Source: JAPSGM01 sp963777045
GTDB lineage: Bacteria > Chloroflexota > Limnocylindria > QHBO01
Reading direction: 5' to 3'
Assembly (NCBI GenBank): GCA_963777045.1
Contig: CAVZPD010000010.1
Coordinates: 186,001 to 250,000 of the forward strand
Length of the DNA stretch: 64,000 bases
Under the pieces are notes generated by a model. It was not told the DNA's origin. It ran no database searches and saw nothing but the letters and a program-made list of their open reading frames with translations. Shown here in pieces: positions 1-7,726 of this stretch. A program made the translations under genes and the position numbers. How positions within the stretch are numbered: the first letter of the stretch is position 1; every line of letters begins with the position of its first letter.

Positions 1-1
1 C

Positions 2-157
2 GACGCGACTCGGCTGCGGGAGCTCCTGCGCGACGACGAGGCGCTGGCACTGACCCTCTACCCGCGCCTGCTGCAGTGTGTCAACCGACGCCTCACCGCG
101 ACGCGCAACCAGCTGCTCGACCTCTACGCACGCGATCGGGAGTACGAGCCGTGGTGA
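2..157 (+). CDS. C-terminal end of a probable cyclic-nucleotide-binding (Crp/Fnr-type sensor) domain protein, partial
   Basis: An open frame enters from the left edge and ends in TGA at 155-157. The 51 visible residues are helical, with the spaced pattern LL-x-P-x-LL-x-V-x-RL-x-T-x-x-QL. This resembles the long C-terminal helix of a cNMP-binding domain, where conserved Leu and Arg residues follow the beta-roll. The stop overlaps the start of the hydrogenase subunit, so it belongs to the same operon. cNMP-domain proteins are often encoded beside group 3b hydrogenases, which supports the guess. No effector-binding residues are visible because the N-terminal part is missing. Confidence 0.5.
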   Translation, partial: DATRLRELLRDDEALALTLYPRLLQCVNRRLTATRNQLLDLYARDREYEPW

Positions 158-2103
158 CAACAGCCGCACCTGTCTACCTGCCTCGCGAGCGGCTCGACGC
201 CCTGCTCGACCTGCTGCACGAGGGCGGGCGTCGCATCATCGGGCCAACCGTGCAGGACGGCATGGCGGTGCTCGACGAGATCAGCCGCGTCGACGACCTG
301 CCCATCGGATGGCGCGACGAGCAGGCACCGGGCAAGTATCGGCTGGTGCAGGGCGCCAGCGCGCGGGCCTTCGATATCGTCAACGGCCAGATGAGCTGGA
401 AGCAGTTCACCTTCCCGCCTCGGCAGGAGGTCGGCAGCGTCCGGCGGGAGACGGGCGGCTCACTCTCCTTCGAGGCGCTCGCTCCCGATCCGCCGCGGCT
501 TGCGCTGCTCGGCGTGCGGGCATGCGAGCTGGCGGCGCTGGGTATCCACGACCGGGTGCTTGCCGGCGGGACCTACGTGGACGAGGACTACCGTGCTCGC
601 CGCGACTCTCTGCTGATCGTCGCGGTCCAGTGCACCAGGGCAGCCAGCGGCTGCTTCTGCACCTCGATGGGTACCGGACCGGAGGTCCGCAGCGGCCACG
701 ACCTGGTCCTGACCGAGCTTGACGATGGCTTCGTCGTCGACGCTGGCAGCCCGGCCGGCGAACGGCTGCTGGCGCGCCTCCCCGGCCGACTCGCCAATCC
801 TGCCGAACACGGGGCCGCCATGGCGGCCGTCAACGACGTGCGCGTGCAGATCGGGGAGCCCGTGGTGCTGGAGGGGCTTCGAGACCGGCTCATGGACCAG
901 CTCGACAGCCCGCGCTGGGCGGAGGTCGCCGAACGTTGCCTGGCCTGCGCCAACTGCACCATGGTCTGCCCGACCTGCTTCTGCACCTCGACCAGCATCT
1001 CGTCCGACCTCGACGGAACCGTCAACGTCGCGGAACGCCGGTGGGACTCGTGCTTCACGGCGAACTTCGCCCGGGTCGCGGGCGGCAACTTCCGTCCGGA
1101 GCGAGCTGACCGCTACCGTCAGTGGCTCACCCACAAGTTCGCCACCTGGCAGGATCAGTTCGGCAGCGCCGGCTGTGTTGGCTGCGGGCGCTGCATCACC
1201 TGGTGCCCGGTCGGCATCGACGTGCGCGAGGAGCTTCAGGCCGTCGCGCCCCCGGCCATCGCCCCGCAGCAGATGCTGACCCGTCCGGCTGCCGCCACGC
1301 CCGGCCGGTTCGAGATCGCGACGGTCCAGACAGTCAGCCGCGAGACGGCGGACACCGTCAGCCTGCGCCTGCAGCCGCGAGAGCCGGCGCTGCTGGCGGG
1401 CCTGCCGGGGCAGTTCGTGATGGTGGAGCAGCCCGGATTCCCATCGCTGCCCATCTCGGTCTCGCGCTTCACGAACGAGGAGATGGTGCTGACGGTGCGG
1501 GCCGCCGGACCCGCCACAGAGATCTTGACCGCATCGACGCCGGGTACCGAGATCGGGCTACGCGGCCCGCTCGGCCGTCCCTGGCCCGTCGACCGGGCCC
1601 TGGGCCGCGACCTGGTCATCGTGGGCGGTGGTATCGGCCTGGCACCGCTGCGGCCGGTCATCGACATCGTGCTGGCCGACCGGGCTCGGTACGGCGACGT
1701 CCTGCTGGCCTACGGCGCCCGAACGCCCTCCGACCGCCTCTTCGTCGAGGAGCTGGAGCAATGGGACGGTCAGATCGAGGTCGCGCAGATCGTGGATCGG
1801 GCCGAGCCGGGCTGGAACGGCCGCGTGGGCGTCGTCACGCAGCTCCTCGATCGACGCGAGTTCAAGCGCCGCCCGACGGTGGCCCTCGTCTGCGGGCCGG
1901 AGCGAATGATGGAGGCCTCGGTGGCGGTCCTGCGGGAGATGGGCATCGCGCCGGAGCGGCTCTTCGTATCGATGGAGCGACACATGCAGTGCGGCATCGG
2001 CCTCTGCGGCCATTGCCAGATGGGCCCCTACTTCGTCTGCCGCGACGGCCCGGTCTTCGCCATGAGCGACCTCGGTGAGCTGTTCGGAAGGGAGGGCGTG
2101 TGA
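151..2103 (+). CDS. hydBG: Group 3b [NiFe] hydrogenase, fused HydB-HydG electron-transfer subunit
   Basis: A 650-residue protein joining two subunits that are separate in the Pyrococcus-type sulfhydrogenase. The N-terminal part (about 1-375) is the HydB-like iron-sulfur subunit, with two four-cysteine ferredoxin clusters near residues 262-275 (CLACANCTMVCPTC) and 340-352 (CVGCGRCITWCP). From about residue 386 it becomes a HydG-like NAD(P)H/FAD reductase, with the FAD motif LPISVSRF, the nucleotide loop VGGGIGLAPL near 490, and a C-terminal [2Fe-2S] cysteine set (MQCGIGLCGHC near 611, VC near 629). It would carry electrons between the NiFe core and NADP(H) in the cytoplasm. GTG 151 is chosen for the GGGAG at 138-142; GTG 154 is possible. 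The next gene overlaps by 1 nt. Confidence 0.88.
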   Translation: MVTTAAPVYLPRERLDALLDLLHEGGRRIIGPTVQDGMAVLDEISRVDDLPIGWRDEQAPGKYRLVQGASARAFDIVNGQMSWKQFTFPPRQEVGSVRRETGGSLSFEALAPDPPRLALLGVRACELAALGIHDRVLAGGTYVDEDYRARRDSLLIVAVQCTRAASGCFCTSMGTGPEVRSGHDLVLTELDDGFVVDAGSPAGERLLARLPGRLANPAEHGAAMAAVNDVRVQIGEPVVLEGLRDRLMDQLDSPRWAEVAERCLACANCTMVCPTCFCTSTSISSDLDGTVNVAERRWDSCFTANFARVAGGNFRPERADRYRQWLTHKFATWQDQFGSAGCVGCGRCITWCPVGIDVREELQAVAPPAIAPQQMLTRPAAATPGRFEIATVQTVSRETADTVSLRLQPREPALLAGLPGQFVMVEQPGFPSLPISVSRFTNEEMVLTVRAAGPATEILTASTPGTEIGLRGPLGRPWPVDRALGRDLVIVGGGIGLAPLRPVIDIVLADRARYGDVLLAYGARTPSDRLFVEELEQWDGQIEVAQIVDRAEPGWNGRVGVVTQLLDRREFKRRPTVALVCGPERMMEASVAVLREMGIAPERLFVSMERHMQCGIGLCGHCQMGPYFVCRDGPVFAMSDLGELFGREGV

Positions 2104-3008
2104 TGGCCGCGGAGACGAGGCAGCAGGAGGACACCGTCGCCGGCCCCCGCGGCGCGGCGGCAGCGCCTCGCGTCGGGGTGGTGAAGCTGGCGTCGTGCGA
2201 CGGCTGCCAGCTCACGCTGCTCGACCTGGAGGACGAGCTGCTGGCAATCGGCGCTCGCTTCGACCTGGTCGAGTTTCCCGAGGCGACCTCGCGGCGATCT
2301 GAAGGCCCGTACGACGTGCTGCTGGTCGAGGGCGCGGTGAGCACGCCGGAACAGGCGGAGCAGATCGTGGAGCTGCGCGAGCGAGCGAAACTGCTGGTCA
2401 CCATCGGCGCCTGCGCCACCGCCGGCGGCATCCAGGCGATGCGCAACTTCGGCGATGAGCCAGCATGGCGAGCGGCGGTCTACCCCAGTCCCGAGCTGAT
2501 CGAGTCGTTGCCCTGGGCTACTCCGGTCGCCGATCACGTCAAGGTCGACGCCGAGCTGCGCGGCTGCCCGATAGACCCCGGCCAGCTCGTCGAGTTGCTC
2601 ACCGCGGTCCGCCTGGGGCGCCGGCCGCAGCTGCCCGACGAGGCGGTCTGCCTCGAGTGCAAGCGACGCGGCCGCGTCTGCGTCCTCGTCGCCGGCGGCA
2701 CCGCCTGCCTGGGACCGCTGACCCAGACCGGGTGCGGCGCGCTCTGTCCGGGCTATGCGCGAGGCTGCTACGCGTGCTTCGGCCCGCGGGAGCAGGCGAA
2801 TACCGCCAGCCTGGGCGAGTGGCTGGCTGCGGACCGGAGCCAGCCCGAGGTCGACCGCCTCTTCGCGGGCTTCACCGGCTGGACGCTTCCCTTCAGGCCT
2901 CGCGCCGGCCGTGCCGTCGAGGGATTCGGCACCGGGAAGGCCAACGATCCGGCCGATCTGCCGGACAGTGCAGCGGAGCCGGGCGCGCTCCAGGAGCCAT
3001 CGAGATGA
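2103..3008 (+). CDS. hydD: Group 3b [NiFe] hydrogenase small subunit (delta)
   Basis: A 301-residue small subunit that holds the proximal and further Fe-S clusters and docks on the large subunit. The proximal-cluster motif CDGC lies near residue 31 (ASCDGCQLT), followed by IGACATAGG near 102 and RGCPID near 155. The C-terminal third is cysteine-rich (CLECKRRGRVC, TGCGALCPGYARGCYACFG), as expected for further clusters in group 3 enzymes. There is no Tat signal, so it is cytoplasmic. The ATG at 2103 sits inside the upstream stop (TGATG) behind a GGAAGGGAGGG stretch. The next gene overlaps by 4 nt. Confidence 0.93.
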   Translation: MAAETRQQEDTVAGPRGAAAAPRVGVVKLASCDGCQLTLLDLEDELLAIGARFDLVEFPEATSRRSEGPYDVLLVEGAVSTPEQAEQIVELRERAKLLVTIGACATAGGIQAMRNFGDEPAWRAAVYPSPELIESLPWATPVADHVKVDAELRGCPIDPGQLVELLTAVRLGRRPQLPDEAVCLECKRRGRVCVLVAGGTACLGPLTQTGCGALCPGYARGCYACFGPREQANTASLGEWLAADRSQPEVDRLFAGFTGWTLPFRPRAGRAVEGFGTGKANDPADLPDSAAEPGALQEPSR

Positions 3009-4324
3009 CGACCCCCGTACAGGAACGAGAGGACCTCGACTTCACGGTCGGCCAGCTGACGCGGGTCGAGGGCGAGGGCTCGCTCCACCTCTCCGTGGAT
3101 CGCTCGGGCGGCGTGGACGCCCAGCTGCGCATCTTCGAGGCGCCCCGCTACTTCGAGCAGCTCGTGGTGGGGCGGACGCCCGACGAGGTGCTCGACATCG
3201 TGGCGCGCATCTGCGGGATCTGCCCCGTCGCCTACCAGATGTCCGGCGTGCACGCCTTCGAGTCGCTCTTCGGCGTCGAGGTGGACCCGGCGGTTCGTCA
3301 GCTGCGCCGGCTCCTGTACTGCGGTGAGTGGATCGAGAGCCACGCGCTCCACATCTTCCTGCTGCATGCTCCCGACTTCCTCGGCTATCCCAGCGCGCTC
3401 GAGATGGCGGCAGACCATCGTGACCTGGTCGAGCTCGGCCTGCGGATCAAGAAGCTGGGCAATCAGCTCGTGGGCCTGGTCGGGGGACGGGCGATCCACC
3501 CGGTCAGCGTCCGCGTCGGCGGCTTCTCGCGCGCGCCGCGCGCCAGCGAGCTGCACGCCTTCCGGGCGCCGCTCCGGGCCGCGCTGGCGGATGCCCAGGC
3601 GACGGTCGCGGTGGTTGCGGGCCTCGATACCCCTGCCGCAGACCGCGAACCGCGACTGGTCTGCCTGCGCCACCCAGGCGAGTACCCCATGAACGACGGG
3701 CGCATCGTCTCGTCTGACGGCATCGACCTCGCCCCCGGCGACTGGGGCGAGGCCTTCCACGAGGTGCAGGTGCCGTGGTCGCACGCCCTGCAGGCGCGCA
3801 CCGCGGACGGCGTGCCCTACCTCCTCGGCCCGACGGCCAGGGTCGTGCTCGCCGCCGATCAGCTCCACCCGCTGGCGCGCGCCGCGCTCGACGCGACCGG
3901 CCTCTCCCCGGACGACCTGCGTCGGAACGTCTTCCGCAGCATCGTGTCGCGGGCGGTGGAGCTGGTCCACGCCCTGGCCGAGGCGCTGGAGATCGTCGAG
4001 GGCTACGAGCGCCCGGCGCGCCCGGCCGAGCCATGGGAGCCCCGGGAAGGCGTCGCAGCCTGGGCGACCGAGGCACCGCGCGGACTCCTCTTCCACCGCT
4101 ACGAGCTCGACCCGGCGGGCCACATTCGCTCCGCCCAGATCGTGCCACCCACCAGCCAGAACCAGGCGGCGATCGAGCACGACCTGGAGCTCTTCGCTCC
4201 ATCCGTGCTGGACCTGCCGCACGAGCAGGCGACGCTGCGGTTCGAGCAGCTGATCCGCAGCTACGACCCGTGCATCAGCTGCGCGACCCACTTCCTGGAC
4301 CTGACCATCCAGCGGGAGCCATGA
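3005..4324 (+). CDS. hydA: Group 3b [NiFe] hydrogenase large catalytic subunit (alpha)
   Basis: A 439-residue large subunit carrying the NiFe(CN)2CO active site for reversible H2 oxidation coupled to NADP(H), with possible sulfur reductase activity by family analogy. Both nickel-ligand motifs are intact: RICGIC near residue 68 and DPCISCATH near 420. The latter is followed by a ten-residue tail (FLDLTIQREP) that a maturation protease should remove after the histidine. That protease is encoded directly downstream with a 4-nt overlap. The ATGA overlap with hydD also fixes the start. No hyp maturation genes are inside the window. Confidence 0.95.
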   Translation: MTTPVQEREDLDFTVGQLTRVEGEGSLHLSVDRSGGVDAQLRIFEAPRYFEQLVVGRTPDEVLDIVARICGICPVAYQMSGVHAFESLFGVEVDPAVRQLRRLLYCGEWIESHALHIFLLHAPDFLGYPSALEMAADHRDLVELGLRIKKLGNQLVGLVGGRAIHPVSVRVGGFSRAPRASELHAFRAPLRAALADAQATVAVVAGLDTPAADREPRLVCLRHPGEYPMNDGRIVSSDGIDLAPGDWGEAFHEVQVPWSHALQARTADGVPYLLGPTARVVLAADQLHPLARAALDATGLSPDDLRRNVFRSIVSRAVELVHALAEALEIVEGYERPARPAEPWEPREGVAAWATEAPRGLLFHRYELDPAGHIRSAQIVPPTSQNQAAIEHDLELFAPSVLDLPHEQATLRFEQLIRSYDPCISCATHFLDLTIQREP

Positions 4325-4773
4325 CCGCGCGTTGCCGCATCCTGGCCTGCGGCTCTCCCGACGGCGGGGACGATGCGGCCGGCCTCGAAGCGGTGCGCGG
4401 CCTGCCAGGACCGGTCATCGCGCGGGCGACCGTGGAGGTGGTCGGCCAGCTCTCGGCGGAGCAGCTGCTGGACGACGCACCCGGCACCGTGCGCCTCGTC
4501 GTTGACTGCATCGCGGGCGCGGCAGCCGGCGAGGTGGTGGAGATTCCGCTGCGCGATCTGCCGGCCCTCGAGCGGCGGTTGCAGCCGGGCTCGAGCCACG
4601 CGCTCTCCATCGGTCAGGCCGTGGCCCTCGCCGATCGGCTGGGTGGCATCGGTCCGGCCGATCGCTTCATCGGCATTGGCGGGACGGCGTTCGGCCTCGG
4701 CGCGCAGAAGAGCCCGGCCGTCGTGGCCGGGCTCCCCGAGCTCATCGGTCGCATCGCCGAGCGGGTGCCCTAG
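4321..4773 (+). CDS. Hydrogenase maturation protease (HycI/HyaD family)
   Basis: A 150-residue endopeptidase that clips the C-terminal tail of the large subunit after nickel insertion. It has the expected small size and three signature regions: a modified N-terminal motif ACGSPDGGDDAAGL carrying the acidic nickel-sensing residue, a central VVDCI segment with a following glycine, and SSHALS near residue 95 (family S-x-H). The usual G-x-GN motif is replaced by GSPDGGDD, a mild divergence typical of group 3 proteases. ATG 4321 overlaps the hydA stop. Its stop overlaps the converging aminotransferase by 4 nt. Confidence 0.88.
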   Translation: MTARCRILACGSPDGGDDAAGLEAVRGLPGPVIARATVEVVGQLSAEQLLDDAPGTVRLVVDCIAGAAAGEVVEIPLRDLPALERRLQPGSSHALSIGQAVALADRLGGIGPADRFIGIGGTAFGLGAQKSPAVVAGLPELIGRIAERVP

Positions 4774-6131
4774 CCCCCGACCTCCTCGTGATTCGGCGTC
4801 GGCCTGGCGGATGCCGCCATCGCCTCGCCGAAGAGCCGGGCCGTAAGGTCGACCTGCTCCGCGTCGATGATCAGCGGCGGGCAGAGGCGGAGGGTCGACT
4901 CGCCGCACTCGAGCACGAGCAGCCCGCTCTCGAAGCAGGCGCGCTCGACGGCGTTGGCCTGCTCGTGCGTCGCGAACTCGACGCCGATCATGAGCCCGAC
5001 GCCGCGCACGTCGCGCACCGCATCCGATCCGGCGGCGACCCGCTCCAGGGCGGCGCGCAGGCGATCGCCCATCGCGGCCGCGTTGGCGATGAGCCCGCCC
5101 TCGAGCAGCTCGAGCGTGGCCGTGCCCGCGGCGGCCGAGAGCGGGTTGCCCGCGAACGTGGAACCGTGGGCGCCGGGCGGCCAGGTCCAGACCGAGTCGC
5201 GCGCCATGAATGCGCCGATCGGCATGCCCGAGGCGATGCCCTTGGCGGTGGTCAGGATGTCCGGCTCCACATCGGCATGCTCCACCGCCCACCACCTGCC
5301 GGTGCGGCCCATGCCGGACTGGATCTCATCGGCCACCAGCAGGATCCCGTGCTCGTCGCAGATCTCGCGCAGGCCGCGCAGGAAGGCGGCCGGAGCCGGG
5401 AAGTAGCCGCCCTCGCCCTGTACCGGCTCCACCACGACGGCCGCGACGTCCGTCGGCGCGATGAGGCGACCCAGGATCTTCGTGCGCAGCACCTCCAGCT
5501 CGGCCGCACCGTCGCCGCCCGAACCCTCGCGCCACGCCCGAACGCGTGGGAAGGGCGCGTGGTAGACCATCGGGACGAGCGGGCCGAAGCCGGCGCGCTG
5601 CTTCAGCTTCGAGTTGGTCAACGAGAGCGCGCCCATGGTGCGGCCGTGGAAGGCGCCCTCGAAGGCGATGATCCCGGCGCGGTGGGTGTGGTAGCGCGCC
5701 AGCTTGATGGCACCCTCGATCGCCTCGGTACCCGAGTTGGTCAGGAAGACGCGCGCCTTCTCCTTGAACGGGGCGATGGCCGCCAGCCGCTCGGTGAACT
5801 CCACGTAGCGCGGCTCGTAGAAGTCGGTCGCGGCGATGTGGATGAGGCGGTCCGCCTGCTGCTTGATGGCGGCCACGACGGACGGATGTGCGTGTCCGGT
5901 ACTGGCCACCGCGATGCCCGCGGCGCAGTCGAGGAAGACGTTGCCGTCGACATCGGTGACCCAGCAGCCGGTGGCGGTCTCTGCGACGAGCGGGTAGGCG
6001 CGGGTCAGGCTGGGGCTGACGACCGCCTCGTCGCGGGCGATCAGCGCTCGTGCCCGGGGACCCGGCAGTTCGGTACGGATGTGCGGCGCCGTGATGCGGG
6101 CAGCCGCAGCGGACGTTGTCTCGATGCTCAT
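4770..6131 (-). CDS. Class III PLP-dependent aminotransferase (GabT/acetylornithine aminotransferase-like)
   Basis: A 453-residue fold-type I aminotransferase. Visible family features are the N-terminal DVDGNVFLDCAAGIAV segment, the GTEAIEGAIKLAR and GAFHGRT cofactor-phosphate region, VVEPVQGEGG, the ADEIQSGMGRTG stretch, and the PLP lysine in TTAKGIASGMPIG. The N-terminal extension (LPGPRARALIARD) resembles the COG0160 branch often called GABA, acetylornithine or broad-specificity amino-acid aminotransferase, so the substrate is not assigned. GGAGA precedes the ATG by 7 nt. A TAGCAT element at 6190-6195 could be its promoter, giving a leader of about 55 nt. P5C dehydrogenase nearby fits glutamate/ornithine metabolism. 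Confidence 0.85.
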   Translation of the reverse strand: MSIETTSAAAARITAPHIRTELPGPRARALIARDEAVVSPSLTRAYPLVAETATGCWVTDVDGNVFLDCAAGIAVASTGHAHPSVVAAIKQQADRLIHIAATDFYEPRYVEFTERLAAIAPFKEKARVFLTNSGTEAIEGAIKLARYHTHRAGIIAFEGAFHGRTMGALSLTNSKLKQRAGFGPLVPMVYHAPFPRVRAWREGSGGDGAAELEVLRTKILGRLIAPTDVAAVVVEPVQGEGGYFPAPAAFLRGLREICDEHGILLVADEIQSGMGRTGRWWAVEHADVEPDILTTAKGIASGMPIGAFMARDSVWTWPPGAHGSTFAGNPLSAAAGTATLELLEGGLIANAAAMGDRLRAALERVAAGSDAVRDVRGVGLMIGVEFATHEQANAVERACFESGLLVLECGESTLRLCPPLIIDAEQVDLTARLFGEAMAASARPTPNHEEVGG

Positions 6132-6197
6132 GGCGACGAGATCTCCGAAGCGGAGTGGCGCGTCCTGCCCGCGCCCCTGGCTAGATGTGACGCCATG

Positions 6198-7271
6198 CTA
6201 CCAGCCGCGTGACCCTGACCGGTACGGAACGCGAGAGGCTTCGCCGATCAGCCCCGGGCCGCGGTAGATGAGCCCGGTCCACAGCTGCACGAGTTCCGCC
6301 CCGGCTGCGTAGGCGGCCGCAACGTCAGCCGCTCCGTCGATCCCGCCGGAGGCAATGATGGTCAGGCGATCGCCGGCCACCTGCCGCGCGCACGCGACGG
6401 CCTCGAGCATCCCCGCCAGGAGCGGCGGTCCGGAGAGCCCGCCGGGCTCCGCGGCCTCGCCGGAGCGCAGCGTCGGGGGGCGCGTGAGGGTGGTGTTGGA
6501 GAGGACGACGCCGATTGCCGGGCCGCGCGCGATGGCCTCGACCAGCCGCTCGAGCTCGCCCCGCTCCTGCAGCTCCGGCGCCAGCTTCACCAGCAGCGGC
6601 GCCGTCCTGCGCAGCCTCTCCCCGGCTGCGGCAAGGGTGGTGAGCAGCTCCACGAGGCGGTCGGGATCCTGCAGTTCGCGCAGGCCGGGGGTGTTCGGCG
6701 ATGAGACGTTGACGACGACGTAGTCGGCGACCGGTGCCACCACCCGGTAGGCGGCCAGGTAGTCGTCCGCGGCGCGCTCGTCGGCGGTCCGTCGCCCCCT
6801 GCCGATGTTGATTCCCACCACGAAACGACGCGGCAGGTGGCGGCGCGCCAGCATGACGTTGCGCGCAGCCGCGACCGCGCCGGCGTTGTTGAAGCCCATC
6901 CGATTGACGAGCGCCTCGTCGGCCAGCAGGCGGAAGAGACGTGGCTTGGCGTTGCCAGCCTGGGGCTGCGGCGTGACCGTCCCGACCTCTGCGAATCCGA
7001 ACCCCAGCGCCGCCCAGCCGCGCAGGGCGACGCCGCTCTTGTCGAATCCGGCGGCGAGGCCGACCCGGTTGCGGAACCGGGTTCCCAGCAGCTCCGCCCA
7101 CGGTCCCGGGCGACGCGGCACGCCCCCCGCCAGCCTGAGCGCCGGCCGCCCGATGCGGCTCTCCCCGGCGATGCGCAGCCCGTCCACGCTGAGGCGGTGG
7201 ATCCGTTCAGAGTCGAACCTGAAGAGCAGCGGCCGTGCCGCCCGGTAGGCCAGGGATCGCCAGCCGGTCAC
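6198..7271 (-). CDS. pyrD: Dihydroorotate dehydrogenase, quinone-dependent (class 2)
   Basis: A 357-residue FMN flavoprotein that oxidises dihydroorotate to orotate and passes electrons to membrane quinone in pyrimidine synthesis. Class 2 features are the N-terminal helical membrane-association segment (RPLLFRFDSERIHRL), NRVGLAAGFDKSG, EVGTVTPQPQAGN, RMGFNNAGA, the catalytic region NVSSPNTPGLRELQ, the lysine in LLVKLAPE, and the FMN phosphate loops SGGID and LWTGLIYRGPGL. Length matches the family. It overlaps the upstream DUF4288-like gene by 4 nt, so the two are probably co-transcribed. Confidence 0.95.
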   Translation of the reverse strand: MTGWRSLAYRAARPLLFRFDSERIHRLSVDGLRIAGESRIGRPALRLAGGVPRRPGPWAELLGTRFRNRVGLAAGFDKSGVALRGWAALGFGFAEVGTVTPQPQAGNAKPRLFRLLADEALVNRMGFNNAGAVAAARNVMLARRHLPRRFVVGINIGRGRRTADERAADDYLAAYRVVAPVADYVVVNVSSPNTPGLRELQDPDRLVELLTTLAAAGERLRRTAPLLVKLAPELQERGELERLVEAIARGPAIGVVLSNTTLTRPPTLRSGEAAEPGGLSGPPLLAGMLEAVACARQVAGDRLTIIASGGIDGAADVAAAYAAGAELVQLWTGLIYRGPGLIGEASRVPYRSGSRGW

Positions 7272-7723
7272 TCCTCGTGGGCGCGCGGGAACGCCATCTC
7301 CAGCGGGCGGAGCGCGGGAAGGGGATCACCGAGCACGTCGGTCTCCACGCCGTGGGGCGCCATGAATTCGTGCCAGACCTCGGCCCCGCCAGCCGGCGGA
7401 TCGTCGAGCTCCTTGATGGCGACGATGCCCTCGAAGCGAATCTGGCCGGTCTCGCCGCCCTCGGTCTCGAACTCGTCCTCGTACTCCTCCGCGATCTCGA
7501 TGGCGCGGCCGAGCGCCGCCTCCTCGTCGTCTCCGTCGACGAGGACCACGCGGTCCTCCATCATGACCACGGCCTGCGTCTCGCCGACGAGGTAGGCGTA
7601 GCGCAGCTGGACGCTGAACCAGCCACTCGGATCGACGACGGGGTCGAACTCGTCCTCCTCGGCCAAATGGCGCAGGTCGTCGGCGTCGATGCGGCCGTTG
7701 TGTGGCGTGCGGTCAATGGTCAT
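7268..7723 (-). CDS. Small acidic protein, DUF4288-like
   Basis: A 151-residue acidic soluble protein with no signal or membrane segment. Residues 34-105 (WFSVQLRYAYLV ... VLVDGDDEEAALGRAIEIAEEYE ... GIVAIKELDD) resemble the DUF4288 pattern: a WFSV-x-L strand, an acidic helix in which each member carries an A-x-x-A-IEIAEE motif, and a short final strand. The function is unknown. It lies between rocA (3 nt away) and pyrD (4-nt overlap), so it is likely translated from a shared mRNA. The family assignment is tentative. Confidence 0.65.
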   Translation of the reverse strand: MTIDRTPHNGRIDADDLRHLAEEDEFDPVVDPSGWFSVQLRYAYLVGETQAVVMMEDRVVLVDGDDEEAALGRAIEIAEEYEDEFETEGGETGQIRFEGIVAIKELDDPPAGGAEVWHEFMAPHGVETDVLGDPLPALRPLEMAFPRAHEE

Positions 7724-7726
7724 CGT

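Noticed and set aside
2768..4291. 507-codon minus-strand frame opposite hydA
   Set aside because: Hydrogenase motifs on the plus strand are unambiguous; the antisense frame has no recognisable domain.
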